This document shows positions 24,498 through 33,185 of a stretch of DNA of 38,497 nt, in pieces; positions within the stretch are counted from its first letter, which is position 1, and each line of letters opens with the position of its first letter. Made by a program: the position numbers and the translations under genes. The notes under the pieces were generated by a model that did not search any database, had not been told where the DNA came from, and worked only from the letters and a program-made list of their open reading frames with translations. Source of the DNA: Gemmatimonadota bacterium (lineage in GTDB: Bacteria > Gemmatimonadota > Gemmatimonadetes > Gemmatimonadales > Gemmatimonadaceae); assembly GCA_947461225.1 (NCBI GenBank), contig CANHJV010000015.1, positions 1 to 38,497 on the forward strand, written 5' to 3'.

Positions 24498-26192
24498 ATG
24501 GAACCACGTCGCATCGTCCTCGCCGTCGTCCTGATGGCGGCGGTCCTGATTCTGACGCCGATCCTCTTCCCGTCGCCGGTCCCGGCGCCTGGAAGCAAGA
24601 CCGCGGTCACAGACTCCGCCAGCACCACTCCCGCCGTTGCGGATTCCGCTACGGCGGCCGTCGCCGCTGCGGGTGCTACGGCGCCCGCCATGCGCGCCTT
24701 GCCCGACTCCCTGAACGCCGCGCCTCAGCCGGTCGTGATGCCGGTCGACACCGCGGTGGTGCCCACCACGCCGGCGGTGTTCCGCACGACCAATCGTGGC
24801 GCTGCGCTGATCGGTGTGGAAATGCAGCAGTACGTCGCGCTCTCCAATAAGGGCCGAACCAAGGGTGGTCCGGTGGAGCTCGCGAAGGCGGGCGACCGGT
24901 TGTTGAGCTTTCGTCTCGTTACGCCCGGTGATACGGTCGCGCTGAACGCGCAGACCTTCACCAGCACGCGGAGCGAAGAGAACGGACGCGCGGTGGTGCG
25001 CTACGACGCTACGGTTGGCGCCCGCGCGATCACGATCGCCTACTCGTTCCTCCCCGATAGCTACCGCGTGAATGTATCGGCGGTCGTGCAGGGTGCGCCT
25101 GAGAACAGCTTCCTGCTGATCGATATGCCGCCCGGCTTCCGTTCATCGGAATCGGATACCACCGAAGATCAGTCGCATCTCGCGTACGCATACAAGCCCG
25201 ACCAGCAGAATGCGAAGGGTGTCGCCTTCCGCTCACTCGATCCGGGTGAGCGTCGTATCGAAGCGGGTCCGATCAACTGGACGGTGGCCAAGAACAAGTA
25301 CTTCTTGCTTGGCGTGCTGGCGCCCCAGGGCGTCCCCGGTTTTGCCGAGGTGAACTTCACCGGCGGTGACCGCGTTGCTAAGGCGGCTACGCGCGGTCAG
25401 GCGACCATCGTTGCCTCGCTCAAGAGCGGCGCGGTGGCGTTCGAACTCTACGCCGGTCCGCAGGAGTTCAAGCGTCTGGTTGCGATCGGGCGGTCGTTCG
25501 AAACGTCGAACCCGTACGGCGGCTGGCTGCAGGGGGTTGTGCAGCCGTTCGCCACGATGGTCATTCGCTTGCTGCTGTGGATGAAGTCCACGCTCGGGTT
25601 GTCGTACGGCTGGATTCTGGTGCTGTTCGGCGTGGCGGTGCGCCTCATTCTGTGGCCGCTGAATCAGAAAGCGATGCGCAGTTCGATGCAGATGCAGCGT
25701 ATTCAGCCGCACCTCGCCGAAATCCAGACCAAGTACAAGGGCGATCCGACCAAGCTGCAAGCGGAAATGATGCGCGTGTACAAGGAGCACGGCATGTCGC
25801 CGTTCAGCTCCCTGTCGGGCTGTCTACCGATGCTGATTCCGTTGCCGGTGTTCTTCGCGCTCTTCTTCGTGTTCCAGAACACGATCGAGTTCCGCGGTGT
25901 GTCGTTCTTGTGGTTCCCCGACATCTCGCTGAAGGATCCGTTCTACGTGTTGCCGGTGTTGGTGGCGATCACGGCGATGGGCCTGTCGTACATCGGCATG
26001 CGCGGCATGAAGGCGAACGAGCAGCAGAAGATGATGATGTACCTGATGCCGGCCATGATGATGGTGATCTTCTTCAACATGGCCTCCGGTCTCAACCTCT
26101 ACTACTTCGTGCAGAACCTCGCGTCATTGCCGCAGCAGTGGCTGATCTCGCAGGAACGCACCAAGGCACAACCACCGGTTGTGCGGGGATAA
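24498..26192 (+). CDS. yidC: Membrane protein insertase YidC
   Basis: This 564-residue protein follows the Gram-negative YidC plan. An N-terminal membrane anchor (RRIVLAVVLMAAVLILTPILF) leads to an Ala/Thr-rich linker and a large periplasmic beta domain (about residues 90-340). The conserved insertase core follows with five membrane segments, including YGWILVLFGVAVRLILWPLNQKAMRSSMQMQ. The Arg in this first core helix is the hydrophilic-groove residue needed for insertion. Cytoplasmic loop C1 (QPHLAEIQTKYKGDPTKLQAEMMRVYKEHGMSP) and the NxASGLNLYYFVQN motif in the last helix are clear. It inserts membrane proteins alone or with SecYEG. The ATG at 24498 was chosen because the anchor begins right after it. 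It is followed by mnmE with a 4-bp gap. Confidence 0.97.
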   Translation: MEPRRIVLAVVLMAAVLILTPILFPSPVPAPGSKTAVTDSASTTPAVADSATAAVAAAGATAPAMRALPDSLNAAPQPVVMPVDTAVVPTTPAVFRTTNRGAALIGVEMQQYVALSNKGRTKGGPVELAKAGDRLLSFRLVTPGDTVALNAQTFTSTRSEENGRAVVRYDATVGARAITIAYSFLPDSYRVNVSAVVQGAPENSFLLIDMPPGFRSSESDTTEDQSHLAYAYKPDQQNAKGVAFRSLDPGERRIEAGPINWTVAKNKYFLLGVLAPQGVPGFAEVNFTGGDRVAKAATRGQATIVASLKSGAVAFELYAGPQEFKRLVAIGRSFETSNPYGGWLQGVVQPFATMVIRLLLWMKSTLGLSYGWILVLFGVAVRLILWPLNQKAMRSSMQMQRIQPHLAEIQTKYKGDPTKLQAEMMRVYKEHGMSPFSSLSGCLPMLIPLPVFFALFFVFQNTIEFRGVSFLWFPDISLKDPFYVLPVLVAITAMGLSYIGMRGMKANEQQKMMMYLMPAMMMVIFFNMASGLNLYYFVQNLASLPQQWLISQERTKAQPPVVRG

Positions 26193-26196
26193 CGAC

Positions 26197-27570
26197 GTGG
26201 TGACGGCCCGCCAGCTGCCTGGTGGCGACGATACGATCGTTGCCCTTGCCACGGCCACTGGACGCGGGGCGATTGCCGTCATTCGGCTGTCAGGGGCGCG
26301 AGCGATATCCATCGCTCGCGCCCTTGGCGCATATGCTGGCGTATCCGACCCGCACCCGCGTCGTGCCACGCGGGTGGCTTTGCGACATCCCAACGGTGAG
26401 CCGCTCGACGACGCCCTGATCACCTGGTTTGCGGCACCACGCTCGTATACGGGCGACGACGTGGTGGAGATCTCCACGCACGGTGGCCACGTGGTGCCGG
26501 CGCTGGTGCTGGCAGCCTGCGTGGCGGCCGGTGCGCGACCAGCCACCCCGGGCGAGTTCACTCGGCGCGCGGTGCTCAATGGACGCATGGATCTGGTACA
26601 GGCCGAAGCCGTGGCTGATCTGATCGATGCGCGCTCCACGGCCATGCACCGGCAGGCGCTGTCACAACTGGATGGCGGACTCTCTCGGCGGTTGCTCGCC
26701 TTGCGCGACGAGGTGATCCAGCTCGAAGCCTTGATCGCCTACGACATCGACTTCCCCGAGGAAGACGACGGCCCGATCGCTCCCGCCCGCATACAAAATG
26801 CGGCCGAGTCGCTGCGCGACGCGCTGCGCGCGCTGATGAACACCGCTCCCCGAGGCGCCGTGCTGCGCGACGGGGTTCTGGTGGTGATCGCCGGCCCCCC
26901 GAACGCGGGGAAGTCGTCGCTGTTCAACGCGTTGCTGGGTGAGTCACGCGCCCTGGTCACGCCGATAGCCGGTACCACCCGAGATGCGATCGAAGCGGTG
27001 CTTGACCGCGCGCCATTGCCGCTACGCTTCGTGGATACCGCCGGTCTCCGCGACACCGACGACGCCATCGAGCGACTTGGTATCGAAGTCAGCACGCGCT
27101 ATTTGGGTCAGGCCCAGGTAGTGCTGGCGTGCGGCGCGAGTGAGGCCGATATCGAGGCGACCCGCCACGTCATCGCGACCCGCACGCCGGGCGTGATCAT
27201 ACCGGTGCGCACGAAAGCGGACCTGGATGCGTCCGTACCTAGCGGGTCCGTGCAGCGTGTGAGCGCCGAAACGGGGCAGGGGCTGCGCGATCTTTTGGAG
27301 GCGATCGATGGTGCGGCGGCGTCCGGTGCGGTGATGCTGTCGACTGGTGACGATGTGCTGGTGACCCGCGAGCGCCATCGCGCCGGTCTGGCGGCGGCGC
27401 ACGACGAACTCACCGAGTTTCTGCTGGCGTGGGAAAGTGGCGCGCTTCCGGCGCCGGTGGCTGCTGTGCATCTCTACGCCGCCCGCGAGGCGCTTTCCGA
27501 TCTCATCGGCATCGTGGACACCGAGGACGTGCTCGACCGCGTGTTCCGCGACTTCTGTATCGGGAAGTAG
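26197..27570 (+). CDS. mnmE: tRNA modification GTPase MnmE (TrmE)
   Basis: This 457-residue protein works with MnmG to modify U34 of certain tRNAs. The N-terminal folate-binding domain begins DTIVALATATGRGAIAVIRLSG. The G domain is inserted in the helical domain: G1 GPPNAGKSS (about residue 231), G2 AGTTRD, G3 DTAGLRDT, and G4-like TKAD. The C-terminal DFCIGK, with the conserved Cys, is present at the very end. The start is taken as the GTG at 26197, preceded by GGGGAT; a second GTG follows directly. A TTG at 26179 would overlap yidC by 14 bp. MnmG (gidA) is not in the window, although the two are often neighbours. Confidence 0.97.
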   Translation: MVTARQLPGGDDTIVALATATGRGAIAVIRLSGARAISIARALGAYAGVSDPHPRRATRVALRHPNGEPLDDALITWFAAPRSYTGDDVVEISTHGGHVVPALVLAACVAAGARPATPGEFTRRAVLNGRMDLVQAEAVADLIDARSTAMHRQALSQLDGGLSRRLLALRDEVIQLEALIAYDIDFPEEDDGPIAPARIQNAAESLRDALRALMNTAPRGAVLRDGVLVVIAGPPNAGKSSLFNALLGESRALVTPIAGTTRDAIEAVLDRAPLPLRFVDTAGLRDTDDAIERLGIEVSTRYLGQAQVVLACGASEADIEATRHVIATRTPGVIIPVRTKADLDASVPSGSVQRVSAETGQGLRDLLEAIDGAAASGAVMLSTGDDVLVTRERHRAGLAAAHDELTEFLLAWESGALPAPVAAVHLYAAREALSDLIGIVDTEDVLDRVFRDFCIGK

Positions 27571-27575
27571 GATCC

Positions 27576-27784
27576 GAAACAGCAACAGCCACTGCAACAG
27601 CAACTGCCACTGCAACAGCCAGAACACGGACTTTACCGATAGACGGAAACAACACAGATAAGCAAACAGCGCTTTTGGCTTATCTGTGGCTGTTTCGGTG
27701 TGATCCGTGAACTCCGTGTTCCGGCTGTTGCCGTTGCTGTTGCCGTTGCTGTTGCCGTTGCTGTTGCCGTTGCTGTTGCCGTTA
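27576..27784. repeat. Long imperfect inverted repeat with a 12-bp tandem array
   Basis: The element lies between the convergent mnmE and metalloprotease genes. Its inner stem ACAGATAAGC (27654-27663) / GCTTATCTGT (27678-27687) is perfect, with a 14-base loop. A second perfect block is GAACACGGA (27622-27630) / TCCGTGTTC (27713-27721). The right outer arm is five copies of the 12-mer CTGTTGCCGTTG (27725-27784; the last copy has one change). The left outer arm (about 27583-27620) holds degenerate copies of the complementary 12-mer. It is non-coding, and no other element of this kind is in the window. It could fold into a cruciform or a long hairpin and end transcription from both sides. Confidence 0.85.
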
Positions 27785-27804
27785 ACGAACGGTCCGAACC
27801 AGCA

Positions 27805-28761
27805 TCAGCCGACGATCGTGAGCTTTGGCCGTTCCATGACCGGTTCGTTCACGGCGGCCAACTCCAAGACGCTGGCGCGGGTGGCCCAGGCATAGCCGCG
27901 GGCGGCGATGGCCGATTCGACCATGCGTGCGCCAAGGAAGTAGCCGGCGCGTTCGGGAAGCACGGTGCGCTCGACCGTACGGGCCTCGTCGCTCATGCCG
28001 CCGGACAGGTAGCGCAAGCGCAGGCCTAAGGCCGTGCGGTTGCCGTCGGTGTCGAGCGCGCGATGCAGCACCGGTTCGACCTCACGGATGCGTGCGTATT
28101 GCTTGCGGGCGAAGCCGAAATATTCCCACGCGGCGTGTCCCGGGCTAACGGCGCGGGACACGTGCACGGCCAGTCCTTCGTTGACAAGGAGCTCGCGCAG
28201 CGACGCTTGGCGTCCGGTTTCCCAGTACGAGTAGTAGCCGCCGGCGTCTTCCACGAAGCCGCGCATGTCGCTGCGGCTGGACGGTGACGTGTAGCGCACG
28301 ACATGGGTGATTTCGTGCGCGAGCCAGAGCGGAATCAGTTCGGGATCGAGACCGAGGCCCTGTGTGTCCGGGTTGGCGACACCGGTGAAGTGCTCGAGGC
28401 ACACGAACGCCACGCCTCGGCCGTTGACGACCAGCTCACCGGCATTGGCGGCGCCGACGCCGACCATCAGCACCACGTCGTACGCGACGTCGATGTCGAG
28501 CAGGGTACGGACCTTCTCTTCCGTCTGACGCGCCAGCGCGACCACATCGGTGCGCGCGAGGAGCGTAAGCAGGTCGTCGCGATTCGCGTTGACCGTGGAC
28601 TGGACGACGTCCTCGAAATGCGGCCCTGACGGCTCAAGGACATAGTTGTCCCAGTAGGCCGTCAGCAGCGCCTTGTGGCGCTCGAAATAGGCGAGATACG
28701 CCGACACCCGATCGTCGGCTTCGAGTACGGCAAGAAAATCCGGTACCAGATTGATCAACAT
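27805..28761 (-). CDS. Putative zinc metalloprotease (HExxH)
   Basis: From the ATG at 28761 the protein has 318 residues. It carries HEITH at residues 149-153 in the setting PLWLAHEITHVVRY, and a downstream Glu in NEGLAVH (Glu195) that can serve as third zinc ligand. This spacing and the NEGLA motif fit gluzincin-type predicted proteases such as the DUF2268 group. No signal peptide is visible, so a cytoplasmic location is likely. Later segments (ARKQYARIREVEPVL, YFLGARMVESAIAARGY) match the helical C-terminal region of such proteins. A longer reading to 29103 enters the divergent DUF2225 gene and was rejected. The substrate is unknown. Confidence 0.72.
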   Translation of the reverse strand: MLINLVPDFLAVLEADDRVSAYLAYFERHKALLTAYWDNYVLEPSGPHFEDVVQSTVNANRDDLLTLLARTDVVALARQTEEKVRTLLDIDVAYDVVLMVGVGAANAGELVVNGRGVAFVCLEHFTGVANPDTQGLGLDPELIPLWLAHEITHVVRYTSPSSRSDMRGFVEDAGGYYSYWETGRQASLRELLVNEGLAVHVSRAVSPGHAAWEYFGFARKQYARIREVEPVLHRALDTDGNRTALGLRLRYLSGGMSDEARTVERTVLPERAGYFLGARMVESAIAARGYAWATRASVLELAAVNEPVMERPKLTIVG

Positions 28762-28942
28762 CAACGACCCGGGAACGGGAGACCGACGCGATCGAGAGCT
28801 ACGAGCACTAATCGCCACACAAGTCGCGAGAAGATAGCCGCGATTTCGGGACCGTACAAGCTCGCCCCGCTGAATCCGGGGGCCGGGGTCAACTCGGAGG
28901 CCGATGGTGCCGAGACTGCTCCATGTCCCCTGACGCCGTGCC

Positions 28943-29596
28943 ATGACCACACTGCATCTGATCGAACTGACCTGTCCCGTCTGCGAGACGCTTTTTCGAT
29001 CGCAGACCGTCGTTGCCACCAACTCCTTTGGTGGCAAGCGCACCGATTTCCACGAGCGCGCCGCTGGCATGCAGCCGCTGCCGTACTTCGTCCATCTCTG
29101 CACGCACTGTGGCTACGCCGGTGTACAGCGGGATTTCGGCGACGATGCGCATCCCGACGAGATGATCCGCGCCTTGGTCTGGAGCGAATTGGCCCCGTCA
29201 CTCACCGCGCAGCTGCCATCGGGCTCCCTCAAATACGAACACGCTGCCAAGGTGGCGGAATGGCAGGACAGCGATCCACGCTACCTGGCGGATCTCTATC
29301 TGCGGGCGGCGTGGTGTTGCGTGGACGAGAGCGATACGGAAGCGGAGCGCTTTTTCCGGCGGAAGGCCGCCGGGCGTTTCGCCGACGCGCTCGACGCCTA
29401 TGACAGCGTGCCGATGGAAGAACGGGCGGTGATCACGTATCTGATCGGCGAACTGTGGCGGCGTATCGGCGACGACGCACAGGCGCAGCAGTGGTTTGCG
29501 CGGGTGGCCGAGGAAGTGACCGAACCCATGGCACAATCATGGGTGCTCGAGGCGGCGGACCAGCAGCGCACGGAGCCGCGGGAGTGGTTTGGGTAA
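28943..29596 (+). CDS. DUF2225 family protein (zinc-ribbon, TPR-like)
   Basis: This 217-residue soluble protein has two CxxC pairs: CPVC at residues 11-14 and CTHC at 53-56. They should form a zinc ribbon, and the second is followed by GYAG as in DUF2225 proteins. The segment SFGGKRTDFHERAAGMQPLPYFVHLC is the family core. The C-terminal half consists of amphipathic helices resembling tetratricopeptide repeats (for example YLADLYLRAAWCCVDE and YLIGELWRRIGDDAQAQQWFARV). The molecular role of the family is unknown. It is divergent from the putative metalloprotease across 181 bp and converges on upp. Confidence 0.85.
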   Translation: MTTLHLIELTCPVCETLFRSQTVVATNSFGGKRTDFHERAAGMQPLPYFVHLCTHCGYAGVQRDFGDDAHPDEMIRALVWSELAPSLTAQLPSGSLKYEHAAKVAEWQDSDPRYLADLYLRAAWCCVDESDTEAERFFRRKAAGRFADALDAYDSVPMEERAVITYLIGELWRRIGDDAQAQQWFARVAEEVTEPMAQSWVLEAADQQRTEPREWFG

Positions 29597-29614
29597 CCCC
29601 CTATTCCCTACTCA
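29597..29614. repeat. Short heptad-type repeat at the DUF2225/upp junction
   Basis: The bases between the two convergent genes read as complementary heptads (GAGTAGG, GAATAGG on the minus strand). They resemble the units in the inverted repeat at 794-868. The repeat overlaps the upp stop codon. Confidence 0.45.
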
Positions 29615-30262
29615 CCGCGTGCCGAAGAGGCGGTCGCCGGCGTCGCCGAGCCCGGGAAGGATGTAGCCGTGCTCATTGAGTTCGCGATCGAGGGCGGCGG
29701 TGAGGACCGGCACATCGGGGTGTTCGCGGGCGAGTCGCTCAACACCGGCCGGTGCCGCTACAAGACAGAGAAAGCGAATGCGTGTGGCCCCTGCACGCTT
29801 GAGTGATGTGACCGCCGCGGCGGCACTGCCACCGGTGGCAAGCATCGGGTCGAGCAGGAGAAAATCGCGCTCCCCGACATCGCCCGGGACCTTGAAGTAG
29901 TAGTCCACCGGCTCCAGGGTTTCGTGATCCCGGTACAGGCCGATGTGTCCGACGCGTGCCGACGGGATCAGCCGTAGGATGCCTTCGACCATGCCCAGGC
30001 CGGCCCGCAGGATGGGCACGAGGGTGAGCTTTTTCCCTCGTACCGACCAGCCCGTTGTGGACTCAAGCGGCGTGTCCACCGGCACCGATTCGAGCGCCAG
30101 GTTCCGCGTTGCTTCGTAGGCCATGAGCATGGCGATTTCATCCACGAGCTCCTTGAACTGCTTCGTGGGTGTCGCGCGATCGCGCAGCAGCGTGATCTTG
30201 TGGCGGACCAACGGATGGTCGATCACGCTCAGGGTCGGAAACGTGTGCAGTGAGGGGGTCAT
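29612..30262 (-). CDS. upp: Uracil phosphoribosyltransferase
   Basis: This 216-residue enzyme converts uracil and PRPP to UMP in pyrimidine salvage. Diagnostic stretches are [41 protein letters not shown] near the N terminus, [13 protein letters not shown], and the PRPP-binding motif [17 protein letters not shown]. The C-terminal segment [21 protein letters not shown] is the usual uracil-binding end. The ATG at 30262 gives the normal length. An upstream reading to 30334 would overlap the divergent gene. It ends 15 bp from the DUF2225 stop, and a heptad repeat lies at that junction. PyrE and Upp are both in this window but far apart. Confidence 0.97.
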   Translation of the reverse strand: MTPSLHTFPTLSVIDHPLVRHKITLLRDRATPTKQFKELVDEIAMLMAYEATRNLALESVPVDTPLESTTGWSVRGKKLTLVPILRAGLGMVEGILRLIPSARVGHIGLYRDHETLEPVDYYFKVPGDVGERDFLLLDPMLATGGSAAAAVTSLKRAGATRIRFLCLVAAPAGVERLAREHPDVPVLTAALDRELNEHGYILPGLGDAGDRLFGTR

Positions 30263-30311
30263 GCGGACGAAGGTAGCCGCGGTCAGCGCCGCCCCGGTAG
30301 TATGCAATGCC

Positions 30312-31787
30312 GTGACATCTCCGCCCGACTTCATCGACCGCGCCGTTGCGGGACGAATCCCGCCTGTGGGTTCGCAGCGGGACCGTGCGCGTGCTCTGGC
30401 GCTGATTTTGCGCGTTGGTCGAACGGCGACCGCGTTCCGTGCCCTCGGCGAGGAGCTTCACCACTGGTTTGATGGTGAGCGCGGTCTCGTGGCGTACCGG
30501 TCAACAGCGGGGGCGCTGGTGTCGGCCGGCGAACCGGTGGCGCGGCCGCAGGACGTGATCGCCGTGGCCGAGGCATTTGTGGCGCATGCCGGCCGCCATG
30601 GGCGCCGCGCCAGCTTCTTCGCGACGGAAGGGATGTTCGCCGCGTCTCCGCGCTTCCGGCGTGTGATGCTGGGAGAACAGCCGGTGTGGAATCCACAATC
30701 CTGGCACGCGCACCTCATGCCGCATCGATCGCTCCGTGAACAGCTCCGTCGGGCGCGTGCGAAGGGCGTGGAGGTACAGGCGTTGTCGGCTGACGCGCTG
30801 CGTGATGCACGGTGGATGGCGCCGATCGAGCAGTTGATCACGCGGTGGTATGCGGCGCGGCCGCTGGCGCGCCTGGGCTTTCTGGTGACCGTCGACCCGT
30901 TCACGTGGCCAACCGAACGTCGCACCCTCGTCGCACACCGGGCCCATGTTCCGGTTGCGCTGCTGTCGATGGTTCCGGTGCCGGCGCGAAACGGTTGGTT
31001 GCTTGAGCATCTCCTGCGTGATCCGGACGCACCCAATGGCACGGCGGAGCTTCTGGTCGACGCCGCGATGCGTGCACTCGCTACCGACGGCGTGACCTGG
31101 GCCACACTCGGACTGGCACCACTGTCCGGCAATGTGAGCGGCTGGCTGCGCCGCGTGCGTACCTATTCGCGGCCCCTCTTCAATTTTGAGGGTCTCGCTG
31201 CGTTCAAGCGCAAGCTCCGCCCGCACCATTGGGAACCGATCTATCTCGCGTACCCCAGCGAGCAGTCGAGCGTGCGTGCGATGTGGGATGGGTTGCACGC
31301 GTTTGCGGGGGGGGCGCTGTGGAGATTCGGCGTGCGCACGGTCTGGCGTGGCCCCGCGCTGGTGCTGCGCCTCCTCGAGTGGCTGCTGGTGCCGTGGACC
31401 ATCGCGCTCGCTGTCGCGCCGCTGCTGGCCTCTCCAGGCCAATGGTTTCCGTCATCGGCCGTGCATGTGGGGTGGGTGCTGTTCGACGTGGCTCTGCTCG
31501 TGGCGCTCCGTCATTTGCGGGCGCAGATGCTGCGGCGCGGGGTCGGGTCGCGCGTGCGGGCCTGGCACGCCGCGCGGATCGTCGCGACTGCTGTGACGAT
31601 TGATGCCGTGTTGACCATCGTGCAGGCGCTGTGGTGGAATGCATCTCGGGTGACCGACGTCACTGCGGTGATCATCGTTGCGGTCGCATGCAGTGGTCCG
31701 ACGCTCGCCGCGCTCGTGCTGTGGGGTGCTGCGCGGCGCCTGCGACGGCTGTGTGATTTCCCGATTAGCTTTCCCCCATGCGAATGA
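30312..31787 (+). CDS. DUF2156-type acyltransferase with C-terminal membrane helices
   Basis: From the GTG at 30312 the protein has 491 residues. The N-terminal two thirds resemble the LPG_synthase_C/DUF2156 fold, a GNAT-like aminoacyl- or acyltransferase domain seen in lysyl-phosphatidylglycerol synthase. Typical stretches are the block around [57 protein letters not shown] and [31 protein letters not shown]. The C-terminal third has about four hydrophobic segments ([60 protein letters not shown]). In MprF the membrane part is N-terminal, so the order is reversed here. An ATG at 30261 has a better ribosome-binding site but overlaps the upp start on the other strand. The substrate is unknown. 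Confidence 0.75.
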   Translation: MTSPPDFIDRAVAGRIPPVGSQRDRARALALILRVGRTATAFRALGEELHHWFDGERGLVAYRSTAGALVSAGEPVARPQDVIAVAEAFVAHAGRHGRRASFFATEGMFAASPRFRRVMLGEQPVWNPQSWHAHLMPHRSLREQLRRARAKGVEVQALSADALRDARWMAPIEQLITRWYAARPLARLGFLVTVDPFTWPTERRTLVAHRAHVPVALLSMVPVPARNGWLLEHLLRDPDAPNGTAELLVDAAMRALATDGVTWATLGLAPLSGNVSGWLRRVRTYSRPLFNFEGLAAFKRKLRPHHWEPIYLAYPSEQSSVRAMWDGLHAFAGGALWRFGVRTVWRGPALVLRLLEWLLVPWTIALAVAPLLASPGQWFPSSAVHVGWVLFDVALLVALRHLRAQMLRRGVGSRVRAWHAARIVATAVTIDAVLTIVQALWWNASRVTDVTAVIIVAVACSGPTLAALVLWGAARRLRRLCDFPISFPPCE

Positions 31788-32401
31788 CCTCCCCGATACC
31801 ACCAGCCACGCCTCGGTCACTGCAGCGGGTTGCGGTGTATTGCGCCTCGAACGGTGGGGTACGTCCTGAGTACATGGCTTGCGCTTCCGCGCTGGGTACC
31901 CGGTTGGCGCAGCGCGGTGTGACGGTGGTGTATGGGGGCGGGCGTGTGGGTTTGATGGGGGCATTGGCGGACGCGGCGCTGGCGGCAGGCGGCGACGTGA
32001 TTGGCGTGATGCCGCACGGACTGGTGCAGCGCGAGGTCGCGCACCATGGATTGACCGCTCTGCACGTGGTGGACTCCATGCATGAACGCAAGGCGATGAT
32101 CGCCGACTTGGCCGACGCGTTCATCACACTGCCCGGCGGACTTGGCACGCTCGAGGAATTATTCGAGACCTGGACGTGGGCGCAGCTGGGTGTGCACCGG
32201 AAGCCGGTCGGGTTGTTCAATGTCTCGGACTTCTGGACGCCGCTGATCGCGTTGCTCGACCACGTTGGGCAGGAAGGGTTTCTGCGTGGCAACCCGCGCG
32301 AGTGGCTCGTGATCGATGACGACGCGGAATCGATGCTGAACCGATTGCAGGCCTTTGACGCACCGAATGTCCGGCAGTGGCTGAGGCTCCGCGAAACCTG
32401 A
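31778..32401 (+). CDS. LOG-family (TIGR00730) nucleotide 5'-monophosphate phosphoribohydrolase
   Basis: This 207-residue Rossmann-fold protein has the LOG hallmark PGGLGTLEE (residues 119-127) and the N-terminal AVYCASNGGVRPEY and VYGGGRVGLMGALADAAL segments. LOG proteins release adenine or cytokinin base from nucleoside 5'-monophosphates. In bacteria the physiological role is often nucleotide turnover. The start ATG overlaps the preceding acyltransferase stop by 10 bp, so the two are probably translated in tandem. It carries the catalytic Arg/Glu setting (MHERKAMIADLADAFITLPGG). A stem-loop lies just after the stop. Confidence 0.93.
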   Translation: MRMTSPIPPATPRSLQRVAVYCASNGGVRPEYMACASALGTRLAQRGVTVVYGGGRVGLMGALADAALAAGGDVIGVMPHGLVQREVAHHGLTALHVVDSMHERKAMIADLADAFITLPGGLGTLEELFETWTWAQLGVHRKPVGLFNVSDFWTPLIALLDHVGQEGFLRGNPREWLVIDDDAESMLNRLQAFDAPNVRQWLRLRET

Positions 32402-32439
32402 TCGTCGCGGCGACGCAGCGGGATCGCTCCCACGATCAG
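32398..32439 (+). terminator. Stem-loop after the LOG gene
   Basis: CTGATCGT (32398-32405) and ACGATCAG (32432-32439) are perfect inverted arms around a GC-rich 26-base interior. There is no T-tract, so a terminator role is only likely. The element separates the LOG gene from the ParA gene. Confidence 0.35.
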
Positions 32440-32519
32440 TTGTGTCTGCCTTGATGGTGTGACAATTTGTGGCAGTCATCGGCGCCCACCAGTCGTGTTC
32501 GGCCCTCTTCCTTTAGGCG

Positions 32520-33176
32520 ATGATTTTCACGTTCGGTCACACCAAAGGTGGAGTTGGGAAGAGCACCATCGCCCTGAATTTCGCCATCGAGCGAATTCGT
32601 GCCGGCGTGGATGTGCTGCTCGTTGATGGTGACCATCGCCAGACCAGCCTGAGCAAAGCGATTGCGATTCGCAATGAATCGGGACTGATGCCGGCGGTTC
32701 CGTGCATCGTGCTCGACGACGCGCGCGCGCTGCGCCAGCAAGTCGCGCTGCTACGCCCCAAGTATCAGGACATCCTGATTGACGTTGGGGGCAAGGACTC
32801 CAGCGCTCTTCGCGCGGCGTTGACCGTAACGGATGTTCTCATCCTGCCAGTGGCGCCGGAGTCGGTTGAGTTGTGGGCGATCGACGATCTTCTCGAGGTG
32901 ATCAACGAAGCGCAATCGGTGCACAGTTTTCGGGTGCTCGCCTTACTGAATCGCGCCAAGCCAACGGGTCGTGATAACGAGGAAACCCGTGCGCTGATCG
33001 CGGAATATGATGCACTGACGATGCTGGGTCCGTCGCTCGGCCAACGCAGCGTCTTTGGCAGTGCCTTCGGTCGTGGACAGAGCGTGGTCGAATATCGCCC
33101 TACGAATGCGAAAGCGATTGCGGAGTTCCGGGCCGTCATGCACGCCGTTTTTGCGTTCTCTGCCACCCTCTCCTAA
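32520..33176 (+). CDS. Orphan ParA/MinD-type ATPase
   Basis: This 218-residue protein opens with the deviant Walker A motif KGGVGKST (Lys9 signature, Lys14, Ser15/Thr16). The Walker A' region reads VDGDHRQTS in place of the usual DxDPQ, and the Walker B region is ILIDVGGKDSSALRAAL. The C-terminal pattern VVEYRPTNAKAIAEFRAVM is typical of short ParA-type proteins that act with a small partner, on plasmids or as orphan chromosomal copies. Such ATPases form gradients on the nucleoid or membrane to position cargo. No parB or parS is nearby and the chromosome origin genes are about 9 kb away, so chromosome segregation is unlikely. The stop is 9 bp from the next gene, suggesting an operon with the DUF697 protein and possibly the thioesterase. 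Confidence 0.88.
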   Translation: MIFTFGHTKGGVGKSTIALNFAIERIRAGVDVLLVDGDHRQTSLSKAIAIRNESGLMPAVPCIVLDDARALRQQVALLRPKYQDILIDVGGKDSSALRAALTVTDVLILPVAPESVELWAIDDLLEVINEAQSVHSFRVLALLNRAKPTGRDNEETRALIAEYDALTMLGPSLGQRSVFGSAFGRGQSVVEYRPTNAKAIAEFRAVMHAVFAFSATLS

Positions 33177-33185
33177 CTGAGTGTC

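Noticed and set aside
27725-27784. Tandem 12-mers considered as a CRISPR or coding repeat
   Set aside because: The repeats are directly adjacent with no spacers and no cas genes, and the ORFs across them are short shadows.
32520-33176. Chromosome-partition ParA of the origin
   Set aside because: No parB or parS-like sequence is adjacent, the Walker A' region is divergent, and the gene lies about 9 kb from dnaA with a DUF697 partner.
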